A stretch of DNA of 64,000 bases. It comes from Tsuneonella sp. CC-YZS046 (GTDB taxonomy: Bacteria > Pseudomonadota > Alphaproteobacteria > Sphingomonadales > Sphingomonadaceae). This document shows, one piece after another, positions 53,636 to 62,066 of the stretch. Each line of letters begins with the position of its first letter. Positions within the stretch are counted from its first letter, which is position 1. Below the pieces are notes generated by a model that was not told where the DNA came from, did not search any database, and was given only the letters and a program-made list of their open reading frames with translations. The translations under genes and the position numbers were made by a program. The stretch is from positions 1,908,501 to 1,972,500 of the forward strand of contig NZ_CP141590.1 in NCBI RefSeq assembly GCF_035581365.1. Direction: 5' to 3'.

Positions 53636-55783
53636 TTATTGCGCATGGTTCGCAACATAGGCCCGCACAGCCTCGACCTCTCCATTCGACAAGATACCCT
53701 TGAAGCTGCCCATGCCACGCTCTGACAGCATCCCCCCCATCACGATCTCATCCCATAATTTCGCATCGTCCAGCGCCACGGAGCGCCTCAAATCCGGAGC
53801 CACCCCACTCGACTGCCCGCCCGAGCCATGGCACCAGCTGCAGGTGGTTTCATAGACTCGCTGGCCAATTGCGATCTGGCTGCGAGGAAACACCTCCCGC
53901 ACTCGCACGAACGGAGGAAGCGCGCCTTCATCGAAGGCTGGAAGTCTGCCTTCAGCTCCCAGCCTGAATGCCAGAACTCGCCCGTTCGGCCGATTGCGAG
54001 TACCATCCCCCAGCGGCGTTGAAATGCCGAAGCCGCCGCCATAGCCGGACATGACGACAACATATTGCTGGCCATTTGCCTCATAGGTTACCGGACTGCC
54101 CTGCACGGCCGTCTGGGCCTGAAATCGCCAAAGCTCCTTTCCATTCGAGGCATCGAAAGCCTTGAACGCACCTTGCATATTGCCTTCGAAAACGAGATTC
54201 CCTGCGGTCGCCAATGCGCCGCCCGAGCCGGGACCCGGTTGGGATGCCCGCCAGACTTCGCGTTGCCTGACCGGGTCCCAGGCAATGAGCGCGCCCTTGA
54301 GCGAAGCCCTGATTCGCGCGACCGCCGCCGGATCGTCAGGCAGCCGGTTTTTCTCTGAATAGACGCCGGTATTGAACGTGCCTGGCCGATACCGGAAGTT
54401 TTGATCCTGAGCATATACCATCGACACTTCCTGCACCGGCAAATAAACCAGACCTGTCGACGGGCTGAACGCCATCGGATACCAATTATGCGCGCCGAAG
54501 GCCGATGGGTTGATCAAGCTTTCTTGCCTATCATAGCGAGCAAGCCCGGTTTCGAGAGGGCGCCCGGAAGCGAGGTCGATCCCCCGCGCCCAGTTGACCG
54601 GGACGAAGTTCCTCGCGGAAAGAAGCTTTCCGTTCGTGCGATCGATGACGTAGAAAAAGCCATTCTTCGGCGCCTGCATGAGCACTTTTCGGGATGCGCC
54701 GTTAATTATCAGATTGGCCAGAACGATCGGTTGCGTAGCTGTGAAATCCCAACTTTCTCCGGGATTTACCTGATAATGCCATTTGTATTGCCCCGATTTG
54801 GCATCAAGCGCCAGGATCGAGGAAAGAAACAGATTATCGCCCTTTCCACCGGAGCGAATGCGGTGGTTCCACGGCGTGCCATTGCCCGTGCCGATGATGA
54901 TCTGGTCCAGCTCAGGATCATATATGATCGAGTCCCATACCGTCCCTCCTCCGCCGGTCTGATGCCATGCTCCATCGAACCATGTTGATGAGGCCTTCTC
55001 CGCCAATGTGGCATCGGAGACGGCTCCGTCCGCTTTGCCGTCTGGCCTCGGAACCGTGTAGAAGCGCCACGCCTGCTTGCCGGTTTCGGCGTCATAGGCC
55101 CCTACATAGCCCCGCACACCGAATTCCGCTCCGCCATTGCCGATGATAACCAGGTTGCCTGCAATTCGAGGAGCGCCCGTTATCGTATAGGGCTTCGCGG
55201 TGTCCGTGGTCTGCACCTCCCAGACAGGCTTTCCCGTCTTTGCATCCAGCGCGATCAATCTTCCATCCAGCGTGCCGACAAAGAGCTTCCCATCGCGATA
55301 GGCGACACCCCTGTTCACCACATCGCAGCATGCATCCCTGGCCTTGCCTCCCGGAACTTGCGGGTCATACTCCCACAGGACCTTGCCGTTCATACCATCG
55401 ATGGCCATGACCTTGGACCAGGCAGTACTCACATAGATCGTACCGTCGATCACCAGAGGCGTGGCTTCCTGCCCGCGCGCCGTGTCCAGCTCGACCGACC
55501 AGGCAAGCCCGAGTTCCCCGACATTGCCTGTATGTATGGCTTTGAGCGGACTGTATCGCTGCTCGGCGTCATTGCCGCCATGAACGCGCCAATCCTTCGC
55601 ATTCTGGGCGAACAGAGCGCCATCCATGGGTACTACCCAGGCGGCTCTCGTGGCGCTGTTCCTGCCGAGAAACCATATGCCTGCCGCAGCCAGCGCGCAT
55701 ATCACTATCAGGCAGATGAGCCACCTGCTGCCAACAATGCTTCTCCTGATTCCAAGCATGCCACCCCTTTCAGTTTCATTCAT
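53636..55783 (-). CDS. PQQ-dependent quinohemoprotein alcohol dehydrogenase
   Basis: A 715-residue enzyme with one N-terminal hydrophobic segment (LICLIVICALAAAGIWFLG), a PQQ eight-bladed propeller and a C-terminal cytochrome c domain. The vicinal disulphide motif DACCDVVNRG, GESWDFTATQPIVLANL, LMQAPKNGFFYVIDRTNG and NFVPVNW are those of type II/III alcohol dehydrogenases. The c-type heme is attached at CSWCHGSGG (around residue 640) with a downstream Met ligand. It oxidises alcohols in the periplasm, passing electrons to the respiratory chain. The ATG at 55783 is preferred; a second ATG at 55759 is possible. Downstream is the TetR gene. Confidence 0.94.
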   Translation of the reverse strand: MNETERGGMLGIRRSIVGSRWLICLIVICALAAAGIWFLGRNSATRAAWVVPMDGALFAQNAKDWRVHGGNDAEQRYSPLKAIHTGNVGELGLAWSVELDTARGQEATPLVIDGTIYVSTAWSKVMAIDGMNGKVLWEYDPQVPGGKARDACCDVVNRGVAYRDGKLFVGTLDGRLIALDAKTGKPVWEVQTTDTAKPYTITGAPRIAGNLVIIGNGGAEFGVRGYVGAYDAETGKQAWRFYTVPRPDGKADGAVSDATLAEKASSTWFDGAWHQTGGGGTVWDSIIYDPELDQIIIGTGNGTPWNHRIRSGGKGDNLFLSSILALDAKSGQYKWHYQVNPGESWDFTATQPIVLANLIINGASRKVLMQAPKNGFFYVIDRTNGKLLSARNFVPVNWARGIDLASGRPLETGLARYDRQESLINPSAFGAHNWYPMAFSPSTGLVYLPVQEVSMVYAQDQNFRYRPGTFNTGVYSEKNRLPDDPAAVARIRASLKGALIAWDPVRQREVWRASQPGPGSGGALATAGNLVFEGNMQGAFKAFDASNGKELWRFQAQTAVQGSPVTYEANGQQYVVVMSGYGGGFGISTPLGDGTRNRPNGRVLAFRLGAEGRLPAFDEGALPPFVRVREVFPRSQIAIGQRVYETTCSWCHGSGGQSSGVAPDLRRSVALDDAKLWDEIVMGGMLSERGMGSFKGILSNGEVEAVRAYVANHAQ

Positions 55784-55863
55784 CGATTGGCAGGATTGCT
55801 GTGTTTGAAGGTCAATCGGGCTGACTTCCGGACGCCCGTTCATGGCTGGGCGGAGAGCGCTCG

Positions 55864-56229
55864 CTACCGCTCCGCGCCAACCGGACTGTCGCATTCCTCC
55901 ACCATGAAGAGGCGATGCTTGCTGCGATCGAAGATGGTCTCTTCGTCGGCCACGATCTCCGCGACGACTTCCGGCCGGGCAAGGTTGGCCATCGCCTGCT
56001 CATAGGCAGCGCGATCATCGAACCACAATTCAGTGATCACATCATGCTCTGGCTCGAACATTGTCCCTGTAAACAACTCCGGCACCGGCTCCAGATAGCG
56101 CCGGACATAGCGCGCCGCGTTGGGCACATGTTTTTCGCCAAGCCGCGCATGCCGGCTTTCATACAACTTTCTGAATTCTTCTCGCGTTAGGTCAGTACTT
56201 CTTTTAAGAAAGAAAACTATCTTTATCAT
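55864..56229 (-). CDS. EthD-domain protein (second copy)
   Basis: A 121-residue EthD-like protein beginning KIVFFLKRSTDLTREEFRKLYESRHARL, with the C-terminal DEETIFDRSKHRLFMVEE. It resembles the one downstream of the P450 at 36.2 kb but is only distantly similar. The ATG at 56229 has GGGGA eight bases before it; the ATG at 56244 is an alternative. It may handle an oxidised intermediate alongside the PQQ dehydrogenase, whose gene lies downstream. Function is inferred from family occurrence. Confidence 0.75.
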   Translation of the reverse strand: MIKIVFFLKRSTDLTREEFRKLYESRHARLGEKHVPNAARYVRRYLEPVPELFTGTMFEPEHDVITELWFDDRAAYEQAMANLARPEVVAEIVADEETIFDRSKHRLFMVEECDSPVGAER

Positions 56230-56324
56230 TACAAGCATCCCCATATAATATTATAAATTTATGCACTTCCATTCTGGAAGAATCATATTATCTTTTCAGA
56301 AGATATATTTTACCCGAGGGCGGA

Positions 56325-56741
56325 ATGCGGAAACTTGATCATATTGCGATTTTCGTGGACGAACTTGATGCTGGCATCGCGTTCTATCGCGGCCTGCTCG
56401 GCGGCGAACCGGTGATCGCCGTTGTGCCTGAGTTGGGCATCACCTGCGCATTCTTCGTTGCCGGGGATGGCCCCGCCATCGAATTGGTCACTTTCTCGGG
56501 CAAAGGGGAATTGAATCACGGCGATGTCGTGATTGCCATCGAGGTCGTCGACCTCGACCGCGCGATCGGCGAATATCGCGCCCTGGGAATGAAGGTTTAC
56601 GATCAGGTCCCCACCGAGAACCTGCCCTTGCGTCGTGGCTGGATCACGAAGAAGGGCGGTCACGGCACCATCATCGAATTGTGCCAGGCTGGCGAGATCG
56701 CACGTTTCATCGAGAGCAAGCGCGCCGGCACTCACGCGTGA
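56325..56741 (+). CDS. VOC superfamily protein (methylmalonyl-CoA-epimerase-like)
   Basis: A 138-residue protein of the vicinal-oxygen-chelate fold. Metal ligands are probably His6 (KLDHIAIFV), Glu in AIELVTFSG and Glu in GHGTIIELCQ; a fourth His is in ELNHGDVVIAIEV. The fold and order resemble methylmalonyl-CoA epimerase, and with a ligand Glu near the C-terminus this is the best call. Its reaction could equally be lyase or isomerase type. Its stop overlaps the end of the convergent CoA-ligase gene by ten bases, so read-through interference is possible. Confidence 0.82.
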   Translation: MRKLDHIAIFVDELDAGIAFYRGLLGGEPVIAVVPELGITCAFFVAGDGPAIELVTFSGKGELNHGDVVIAIEVVDLDRAIGEYRALGMKVYDQVPTENLPLRRGWITKKGGHGTIIELCQAGEIARFIESKRAGTHA

Positions 56742-58399
56742 TGCTCGATCTTGTGAATGGATTTGGTTTCGGTAAGCGCGATCCTGCCGGACACGGCATC
56801 TTCGCATAATTTAAATTTGCGAAGTTTGCCCGTATCGGTGACGGGAAACTCGCTGACGAAGCCCCACAGGCTCGGCGCCTTGTAGGACATCAGGTTCTGC
56901 CGCGCGAATTCGCGCAGCTCGGCAGGGTCGGGCGACGCGCCATCGGCCGGAATGACGATCGCCGCCACCTGCTCCCCCCAGTACGGATCGGGGATGCCGA
57001 TGACCGCCACGGCGGAAACCGCCGGATGTTCCGAGAGAACGGCTTCCACTTCACGCGGATAGACGTTCTCGCCGCCGCGAATGATCATCTCCTTGATCCG
57101 GCCGGTGATCGTGACATAGCCTTCCCCATCCATCCTCGCGAGATCGCCCGAACGCAGCCAGCCATCCGGGCGCAGGGTCCTGGCGGTTTCTTCCGGCTGG
57201 CCGAAATAGCCCAGCATGTTCTGGAAACCGCGGACCCAGATCTCACCCTCCTCGCCCAGGGGCACGGCCTCGCCGCTTTCCGGGTCGGCGATCATCACGT
57301 CCATATGCGGAATGGGCTGGCCGATCGTGGCGGTCTGCCGCTCCAGCGCGTCGTCCCGCTGGGTGGAGATGCTGACGCCATGCATCTCGGTCTGCCCGTA
57401 GACATTGCAGATCGTCGCGCCGAGTTCCCCCTTGATCCGCATGACCAGTTGCCCTTCCACCACCGAAGCGCCGGAAATGAGATTGGTGAGCGAGGAAAGG
57501 TCGTATTCCTTGCGTTTCGGATGCGCCAGGATCGCCTCGATCATGGTCGGCACCAGCAGCGAGTATGTGCCCCGCTCGCGCTCCACCAGCCGCATGTAGA
57601 GTTCCGGCTCCCAATGCGGCACCACCACATGGGTTGCCCGATGCGCCACGGCCCCGATCCCGGAATGGCCCAGCCCGCCGATGTAGAACATCGGCATCGG
57701 GCTTACGAACACGCCGCCATCCTGCAGCCCGCCTCGATGATGGGTCATATGCGCCATGTTCAGCACGCCCTTGTGGTGCAGCACCACGCCCTTGGGCTGG
57801 CCGGTCGTGCCCGAGGTAAACAGGGTGAGGCACGGGTCGAGCGGCGCGACCGGGGGCAGCGCAGTGCCATCCGCCCCGCGCGCCACAAAGGCGTCGAACT
57901 CTTCCATCGGTATTATCGCGCGCAAGTGCGGCAAATCCTCCCGCATCCGGATAACGGTGTCCAGACAGGGATTTTCGCGAAACCGCCTGACCACGAACAG
58001 CCCCACGGCCCCCGACTTTTCGAGAATATGCCGGACTTCCCGCGTCTTGCAGGCCGGATTTATCGTGACCAGGACGATGCCGGCCAGCGAGCATCCGTAA
58101 AGCAGGGGTATCCATTCCACGATATTGGGCGCGCACACGGCGACCCGCTCTCCCGGCTCGAACTCGCGCAGCAACGCCCGCGCGGTGCGTTCGGACCACT
58201 CCAGCAATTCCGCATAGGTCCAGCGCCGGGCAGGATCGCCTTGCGGCGTCGCTTCCACCAGCGCATCGCGATCCGGCACCGCCCCCGCCGCATCGCGCAG
58301 CGCATCGCCAAGCGACCAGTCCAACAGCGGCCAATCCGTCCGGGCGGGCCAATAGGACCGCTGCAAAGGAATCATCGTTTCCGCGCCAGCCTCATTCAT
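56732..58399 (-). CDS. AMP-forming acyl-CoA ligase (second copy)
   Basis: A 555-residue ANL enzyme with LFTSGTTGQPKGVVLHH, YGQTEMHG, RSGDLARMDGEGYVTITGRIKEMI and the terminal Lys in FPVTDTGKLRKFKL. It is a paralogue of the ligase at 43.3 kb: both share the N-terminal YWPA.D and the LHHKGVLN continuation. It activates an acid of unknown chain. The first ATG at 58399 fits the N-terminus, with an alternative at 58375. The upstream neighbour on the same strand is the zinc alcohol dehydrogenase. Confidence 0.94.
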   Translation of the reverse strand: MNEAGAETMIPLQRSYWPARTDWPLLDWSLGDALRDAAGAVPDRDALVEATPQGDPARRWTYAELLEWSERTARALLREFEPGERVAVCAPNIVEWIPLLYGCSLAGIVLVTINPACKTREVRHILEKSGAVGLFVVRRFRENPCLDTVIRMREDLPHLRAIIPMEEFDAFVARGADGTALPPVAPLDPCLTLFTSGTTGQPKGVVLHHKGVLNMAHMTHHRGGLQDGGVFVSPMPMFYIGGLGHSGIGAVAHRATHVVVPHWEPELYMRLVERERGTYSLLVPTMIEAILAHPKRKEYDLSSLTNLISGASVVEGQLVMRIKGELGATICNVYGQTEMHGVSISTQRDDALERQTATIGQPIPHMDVMIADPESGEAVPLGEEGEIWVRGFQNMLGYFGQPEETARTLRPDGWLRSGDLARMDGEGYVTITGRIKEMIIRGGENVYPREVEAVLSEHPAVSAVAVIGIPDPYWGEQVAAIVIPADGASPDPAELREFARQNLMSYKAPSLWGFVSEFPVTDTGKLRKFKLCEDAVSGRIALTETKSIHKIEHHA

Positions 58400-58452
58400 C
58401 TCCAGCCATCCTCCGCACTTCCATTTCCTCTTTCCTGGCGCACCGTCCCCCG

Positions 58453-59502
58453 TCAGCCGGGTATGAGCACCGCCCGCCCGCTTATCTCCCCGCCTTCCAG
58501 GCGATCGAGCGCGGCCACCGCTTGCTCCAGCGGAAACCGGGTCAGTCTCGGCTCGAGCCGCCCTTCCCGGGCCAGGGCGATGACATCCGCGAGATCCCGA
58601 TAGGTTCCGCTATAGGGTTTCATCAGAGTGACGCCCCAAGGCAGGCGGACCGTGGAGATATCCGCGGCCTCGAACGGCAGGCTTCCGCCCGTGAGGCCGA
58701 CGGCCTGGATCGCGCCGAAGGGCGCGATGGTTGCGGCGGCGAGACGCAGGCTCGCATCGCTCCCCACAAAATCGATGACGGCATCCGCCCCGCGCCCGCC
58801 GGTCAGCGCCAGAAGACGATCGACGATATCCGCCGCATCGGCCCTCAGCGCGTCATCCGCGCCAGCCGCCACCGCCGCGCGGAGCGCCGCATCGGCAATA
58901 TCCAGAGCCGCCACCCGCGCCGGGGTCATGGCCTTGAGCATCTGGACGGCGAATTGCCCCAGGCCGCCAAGTCCGATGACGATTGCGAGCGAGCCGGGCG
59001 ACAGGCGATCGCGCAGCAGCCGGACCGAGTGATAGGGCGCCAGCCCGGCATCCGCCAGAACCGCCGCGAAAGCCGGGTCGAGATCGCCGATCGGCAGGAT
59101 GGAGCTGGCCGGGACCACGGCATAGTCCGCCATTCCGCCATTCATCGTAACGCCGGGGGTCGGCGGAGGAACGCGCCCAGCCCCATGGCCCTGGCAGTAA
59201 TTTTCCCGACCCGCCCGGCACTGGGGGCAATTGTGGCAGGCCCAGCAGGGATGGACGACCACCCTGGCGCCGGGCCGCCAGCCGGTCACGCCGCCGCCGA
59301 TTTCCACGATCTCCCCGGCGATTTCATGACCAAGCGTAGTGCCCGGAGGGGTCGCGAAGGGATGATTGCGGATATGGCAATCCGTCCGGCACACGCCAGC
59401 CGCCAATACACGCAGCAATACCTCGCCCTCGCCGGGTTCGGGCCTTGCTATTTCATCCAGCTCCACAATGCCGGGCTCTTTGAGCCTCGCTGCCTTCATC
59501 AT
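58453..59502 (-). CDS. Zinc-dependent alcohol dehydrogenase (medium-chain)
   Basis: A 349-residue MDR. The catalytic zinc site has GVCRTDCHI (Cys) and LGHEIAGE (His-Glu), and the structural zinc site has the four cysteines of HPCWACHNCPQCRAGRENYC, all present. The NAD(P) site reads VIGLGGLGQFAVQML. It oxidises an alcohol, probably from the same pathway. Among genes transcribed after the activase it is the fifth in order. The start has two adjacent ATGs (59502 and 59499). Confidence 0.93.
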   Translation of the reverse strand: MMKAARLKEPGIVELDEIARPEPGEGEVLLRVLAAGVCRTDCHIRNHPFATPPGTTLGHEIAGEIVEIGGGVTGWRPGARVVVHPCWACHNCPQCRAGRENYCQGHGAGRVPPPTPGVTMNGGMADYAVVPASSILPIGDLDPAFAAVLADAGLAPYHSVRLLRDRLSPGSLAIVIGLGGLGQFAVQMLKAMTPARVAALDIADAALRAAVAAGADDALRADAADIVDRLLALTGGRGADAVIDFVGSDASLRLAAATIAPFGAIQAVGLTGGSLPFEAADISTVRLPWGVTLMKPYSGTYRDLADVIALAREGRLEPRLTRFPLEQAVAALDRLEGGEISGRAVLIPG

Positions 59503-59525
59503 CCCGCTCCCTCGCGGACCTCAGA

Positions 59526-59741
59526 CTAGTGAACCATCTCCACCACGATCTGAATCAGTTCGACGTAACTCTTTGCCATAAAATAGAAAAACGGCAGGCC
59601 AAGCGGTATCGCCGCATAGCCGGCCAGCCCGAAGGAGCCGACCAGCAGCCAGGCCAGCGCGCCGGTCGCGGCGATCGCCACGAACAGGGACCAGAGCCTG
59701 CCGAAACGCAGGATCAGCCGGAGCGCGGGAAACCTGTCCAC
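59526..59741 (-). CDS. Small two-helix membrane protein encoded after the activase
   Basis: A 71-residue protein with a short basic N-terminus (MDRFPALRLILRFGRLW) and two hydrophobic segments (SLFVAIAATGALAWLLVGSF and GYAAIPLGLPFFYFMAKSYV), ending in an amphipathic VELIQIVVEMVH. No family is recognised. It lies 13 bases after the activase stop and 23 before the zinc ADH gene, in the same operon, so it may anchor the dehydratase system to the membrane or link it to an electron carrier. That role is pure inference. Confidence 0.7.
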   Translation of the reverse strand: MDRFPALRLILRFGRLWSLFVAIAATGALAWLLVGSFGLAGYAAIPLGLPFFYFMAKSYVELIQIVVEMVH

Positions 59742-59753
59742 CTCCCACGCCCC

Positions 59754-60713
59754 CTAGAAATGCTTCTGGATATTGCCGATCATCGACCTGAACTTGCCCG
59801 CCGGCGCCGGCTGGTCCTTTCCGGCCTCCAGCGGATTGCCCTTGCAGCCCGATACGCAGGCCTTGTCGAAAGCCATCTGCGCATCGACGTCGTTGTCTTC
59901 CTCCAGCTCCGTGCCGCTCTCGGCCAATTCGGCCTTGTAATCGTCCAGCCCGATCAGCGCCGCACCCAGGGCGCCCGCGATCTGGGGCGTCTCCGGCAAG
60001 GCGATGGGAAGCCCGAGCGCCTTCTCGATATAGTGCACGGCGGCCTTGTTCCGCGCCACTCCCCCGGTCATCACGACCGGGCCTTTCTTGCCGACGCGAT
60101 TGACCAGACCCAGCGTGCGGGTCGCGATCGACTGGTGGACCGCGCCCAGCACGTTCTCCTTGGAATGCCCTTCGGCCCTGAGGGAAATCACTTCCGTTTC
60201 GGCGAAGGTCGCGCACATGCTGGAAATCTTCAGCTCTTCCTCCGCGCGCAAGGCGATATCGCCCATATCCTCCAGCTCGATTTCCATCGCGCGCGCCAGC
60301 ACTTCCAGGAATTTCCCGGTCCCGGCGGCGCAGCGGTCGTTCATGGCGAACTGGGCGACCAGACCGTTGGAATCGACCGAAATGGTCTTGCTGTCCTGGC
60401 CGCCGATGTCGATCACCAGCCGGGCATCGGGCACCATCGCCACCGCGCCGCGCGCGTGGCAGGTGATCTCCGTGAAATTGCGATCGGCGATGTCCAGCAT
60501 GCGGCGACCATATCCGGTGCTGACGCAGCGCCCCATATCCTCCTGCTTCAGGCCGGCCTGATCGAGCACGGATTGCACGGCCTGATGCACCGCGGCATCG
60601 CTGACCGCGCCCATATGGGATACGGCAGAGGCGACGATATTGCCGCCCATGTCGACGATCACCGCCTTGGCGGTGGTCGAGCCGAAATCGATGCCCATGA
60701 CGTGCTTTTTCAT
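59754..60713 (-). CDS. ATP-dependent activase of the dehydratase system (BadF/BcrA/HgdC family)
   Basis: A 319-residue homodimeric ATPase that would hydrolyse ATP to lower the redox potential of the electron it passes to the dehydratase. Phosphate loop GIDFGSTTAKAV and the second ATP motif IDIGGQDSKTIS are intact, and the bridging [4Fe-4S] cysteines are Cys128 (NDRCAAGTGKF) and Cys167 (SSMCATFAE). A C-terminal extension of about 55 residues follows the fold and contains an acidic stretch and Cys286/Cys290 (ACVSGCKG), which is not usual in the family. It directly follows the second dehydratase pair. Confidence 0.93.
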   Translation of the reverse strand: MKKHVMGIDFGSTTAKAVIVDMGGNIVASAVSHMGAVSDAAVHQAVQSVLDQAGLKQEDMGRCVSTGYGRRMLDIADRNFTEITCHARGAVAMVPDARLVIDIGGQDSKTISVDSNGLVAQFAMNDRCAAGTGKFLEVLARAMEIELEDMGDIALRAEEELKISSMCATFAETEVISLRAEGHSKENVLGAVHQSIATRTLGLVNRVGKKGPVVMTGGVARNKAAVHYIEKALGLPIALPETPQIAGALGAALIGLDDYKAELAESGTELEEDNDVDAQMAFDKACVSGCKGNPLEAGKDQPAPAGKFRSMIGNIQKHF

Positions 60714-60731
60714 GAGACTTCTTCCTTGCCT

Positions 60732-62066
60732 TCAAGCAGTTGCGAGGCGCCGTGAATCGATGGCTTCCAGCATGGCCTCGACACGGGTGTTCAGGAGTTC
60801 ATCCTTGTAGAAGGATTCATCCGCGACATCGCCTTCGAACATCGTGGTCTGGATGCCCAGCCGGGACGTGGCCTGCTCGGCGATCATGAACATCGGGTTG
60901 GTGAAGGCGCGGCAGGTTCGCGTTGCATGGAACACGATACCGTCCACCTGATACTTCTCGCACAGCCCCATGATAAGGTCGATCAGGATCGGCGAGCTGT
61001 GGTTGTTCGGGCAGATCAGATAGTTCTGCCCCATGCCCATCACCGGATCATCCGGATCGATCAGGTCCGGCTCCTGCCAGAATGCCATATGGGTATAGCG
61101 CCCGGCCACCACCGCGGCGTCGTAACGGGCGAATTTCTCGGCAAGCCAGCCCAGCTTGTTCCAGTTCATGATGCCGTCGAAGAACAGGCGATATTTTTCC
61201 CGGGGCACCGCGCCCTCGCCGGTCCGCACCCGTTCGGCCACTTCGTCGCGGACATTGGTGAAGTAGTCCACGATATCGGTGGTGCAGGGCAACTGGTTGA
61301 TCGGGGCGATGCTGACCGACCAGTCGAAGAGCGTGGCCGGTGCCGGGGTGGCGGTGCACATGCCCATCGCCTCCAGCCGCAGTTCCGACGCGCGCTTCAC
61401 ATTGCGCATCAGTTCGCGCAGGCGATCCCACGGATAGGGCTTGCCGGTACGTTCCTCGATGAACTTGACCATCTCCTCGAGCTGGCGCGCGACATAACGC
61501 GACGTCTCTTCCCATTCCTGGCCGCGCAGATAGCCGGCATCCTTGCCCGAAGCCCAGATCCAGGGGATCGAGACATTGAAGATCGGGATCTTCTTGCCGA
61601 ACAGCCGGGACGTCATCTCGTCCCACTGCTGCCCCGTGCTGCAATAGGCATAGGCGCTGATGATCATGTCCGGCGCGGGCAGCTTGGCCGAAATATCCTC
61701 ATCGGCCGGAACGTCCGCGAAGGCGCTGTCTGAACCGTTGCGGTGACGCTGATTGTTGACGGCGCAACCCAGATGGGTGCGGGCATAGGAGCAAAGCTCG
61801 CGCAGATAGCCGCGCTCTTCCGCGGCGGCCTGCGCCGGACCTTCCTGATGCCGCGCCGCCAGCATGGCGGAATAGGCCTCCCCATGGACCCAGACGATAT
61901 CGGCCGCCTCCAGGAACGGATTGATCGACGAGCCTTCATACCAGCAGACCAGCTTGCCTTCTTCCTTGGCGCGCCAGACCATTTCCCAGTAATCGTTGAC
62001 CAGCTTGCCCGCCATGCGGGTCGATTTCAGCTTGTTGGCGACTTTCGGCATCACAGGCGCGTTCAT
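60732..62066 (-). CDS. 2-hydroxyacyl-CoA dehydratase / benzoyl-CoA reductase-family large subunit, copy 2
   Basis: A 444-residue HgdA/BcrB-like subunit, clearly paralogous to the one at 51.4 kb: both share LCSYARTH, YCSTGQQWDE, MCTATPAPA, EKYRLFFDG, AGRYTHMAFWQEP and EGDVADESFYKDELLNTR. The conserved cysteines are Cys92, 142, 237, 352, 369 and 385; 92, 142 and 385 are the best ligand candidates. It has three extra cysteines (41, 101, 261). The start overlaps the stop of the small-subunit gene by four bases, and the activase gene follows after 18 bases, so all three are one operon. Confidence 0.9.
   Translation of the reverse strand: MNAPVMPKVANKLKSTRMAGKLVNDYWEMVWRAKEEGKLVCWYEGSSINPFLEAADIVWVHGEAYSAMLAARHQEGPAQAAAEERGYLRELCSYARTHLGCAVNNQRHRNGSDSAFADVPADEDISAKLPAPDMIISAYAYCSTGQQWDEMTSRLFGKKIPIFNVSIPWIWASGKDAGYLRGQEWEETSRYVARQLEEMVKFIEERTGKPYPWDRLRELMRNVKRASELRLEAMGMCTATPAPATLFDWSVSIAPINQLPCTTDIVDYFTNVRDEVAERVRTGEGAVPREKYRLFFDGIMNWNKLGWLAEKFARYDAAVVAGRYTHMAFWQEPDLIDPDDPVMGMGQNYLICPNNHSSPILIDLIMGLCEKYQVDGIVFHATRTCRAFTNPMFMIAEQATSRLGIQTTMFEGDVADESFYKDELLNTRVEAMLEAIDSRRLATA

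Noticed and set aside
56732..56741. Frameshift joining the VOC and CoA-ligase genes
   Set aside because: The two genes are on opposite strands and both reading frames are complete; the ten-base overlap is an ordinary convergent overlap.
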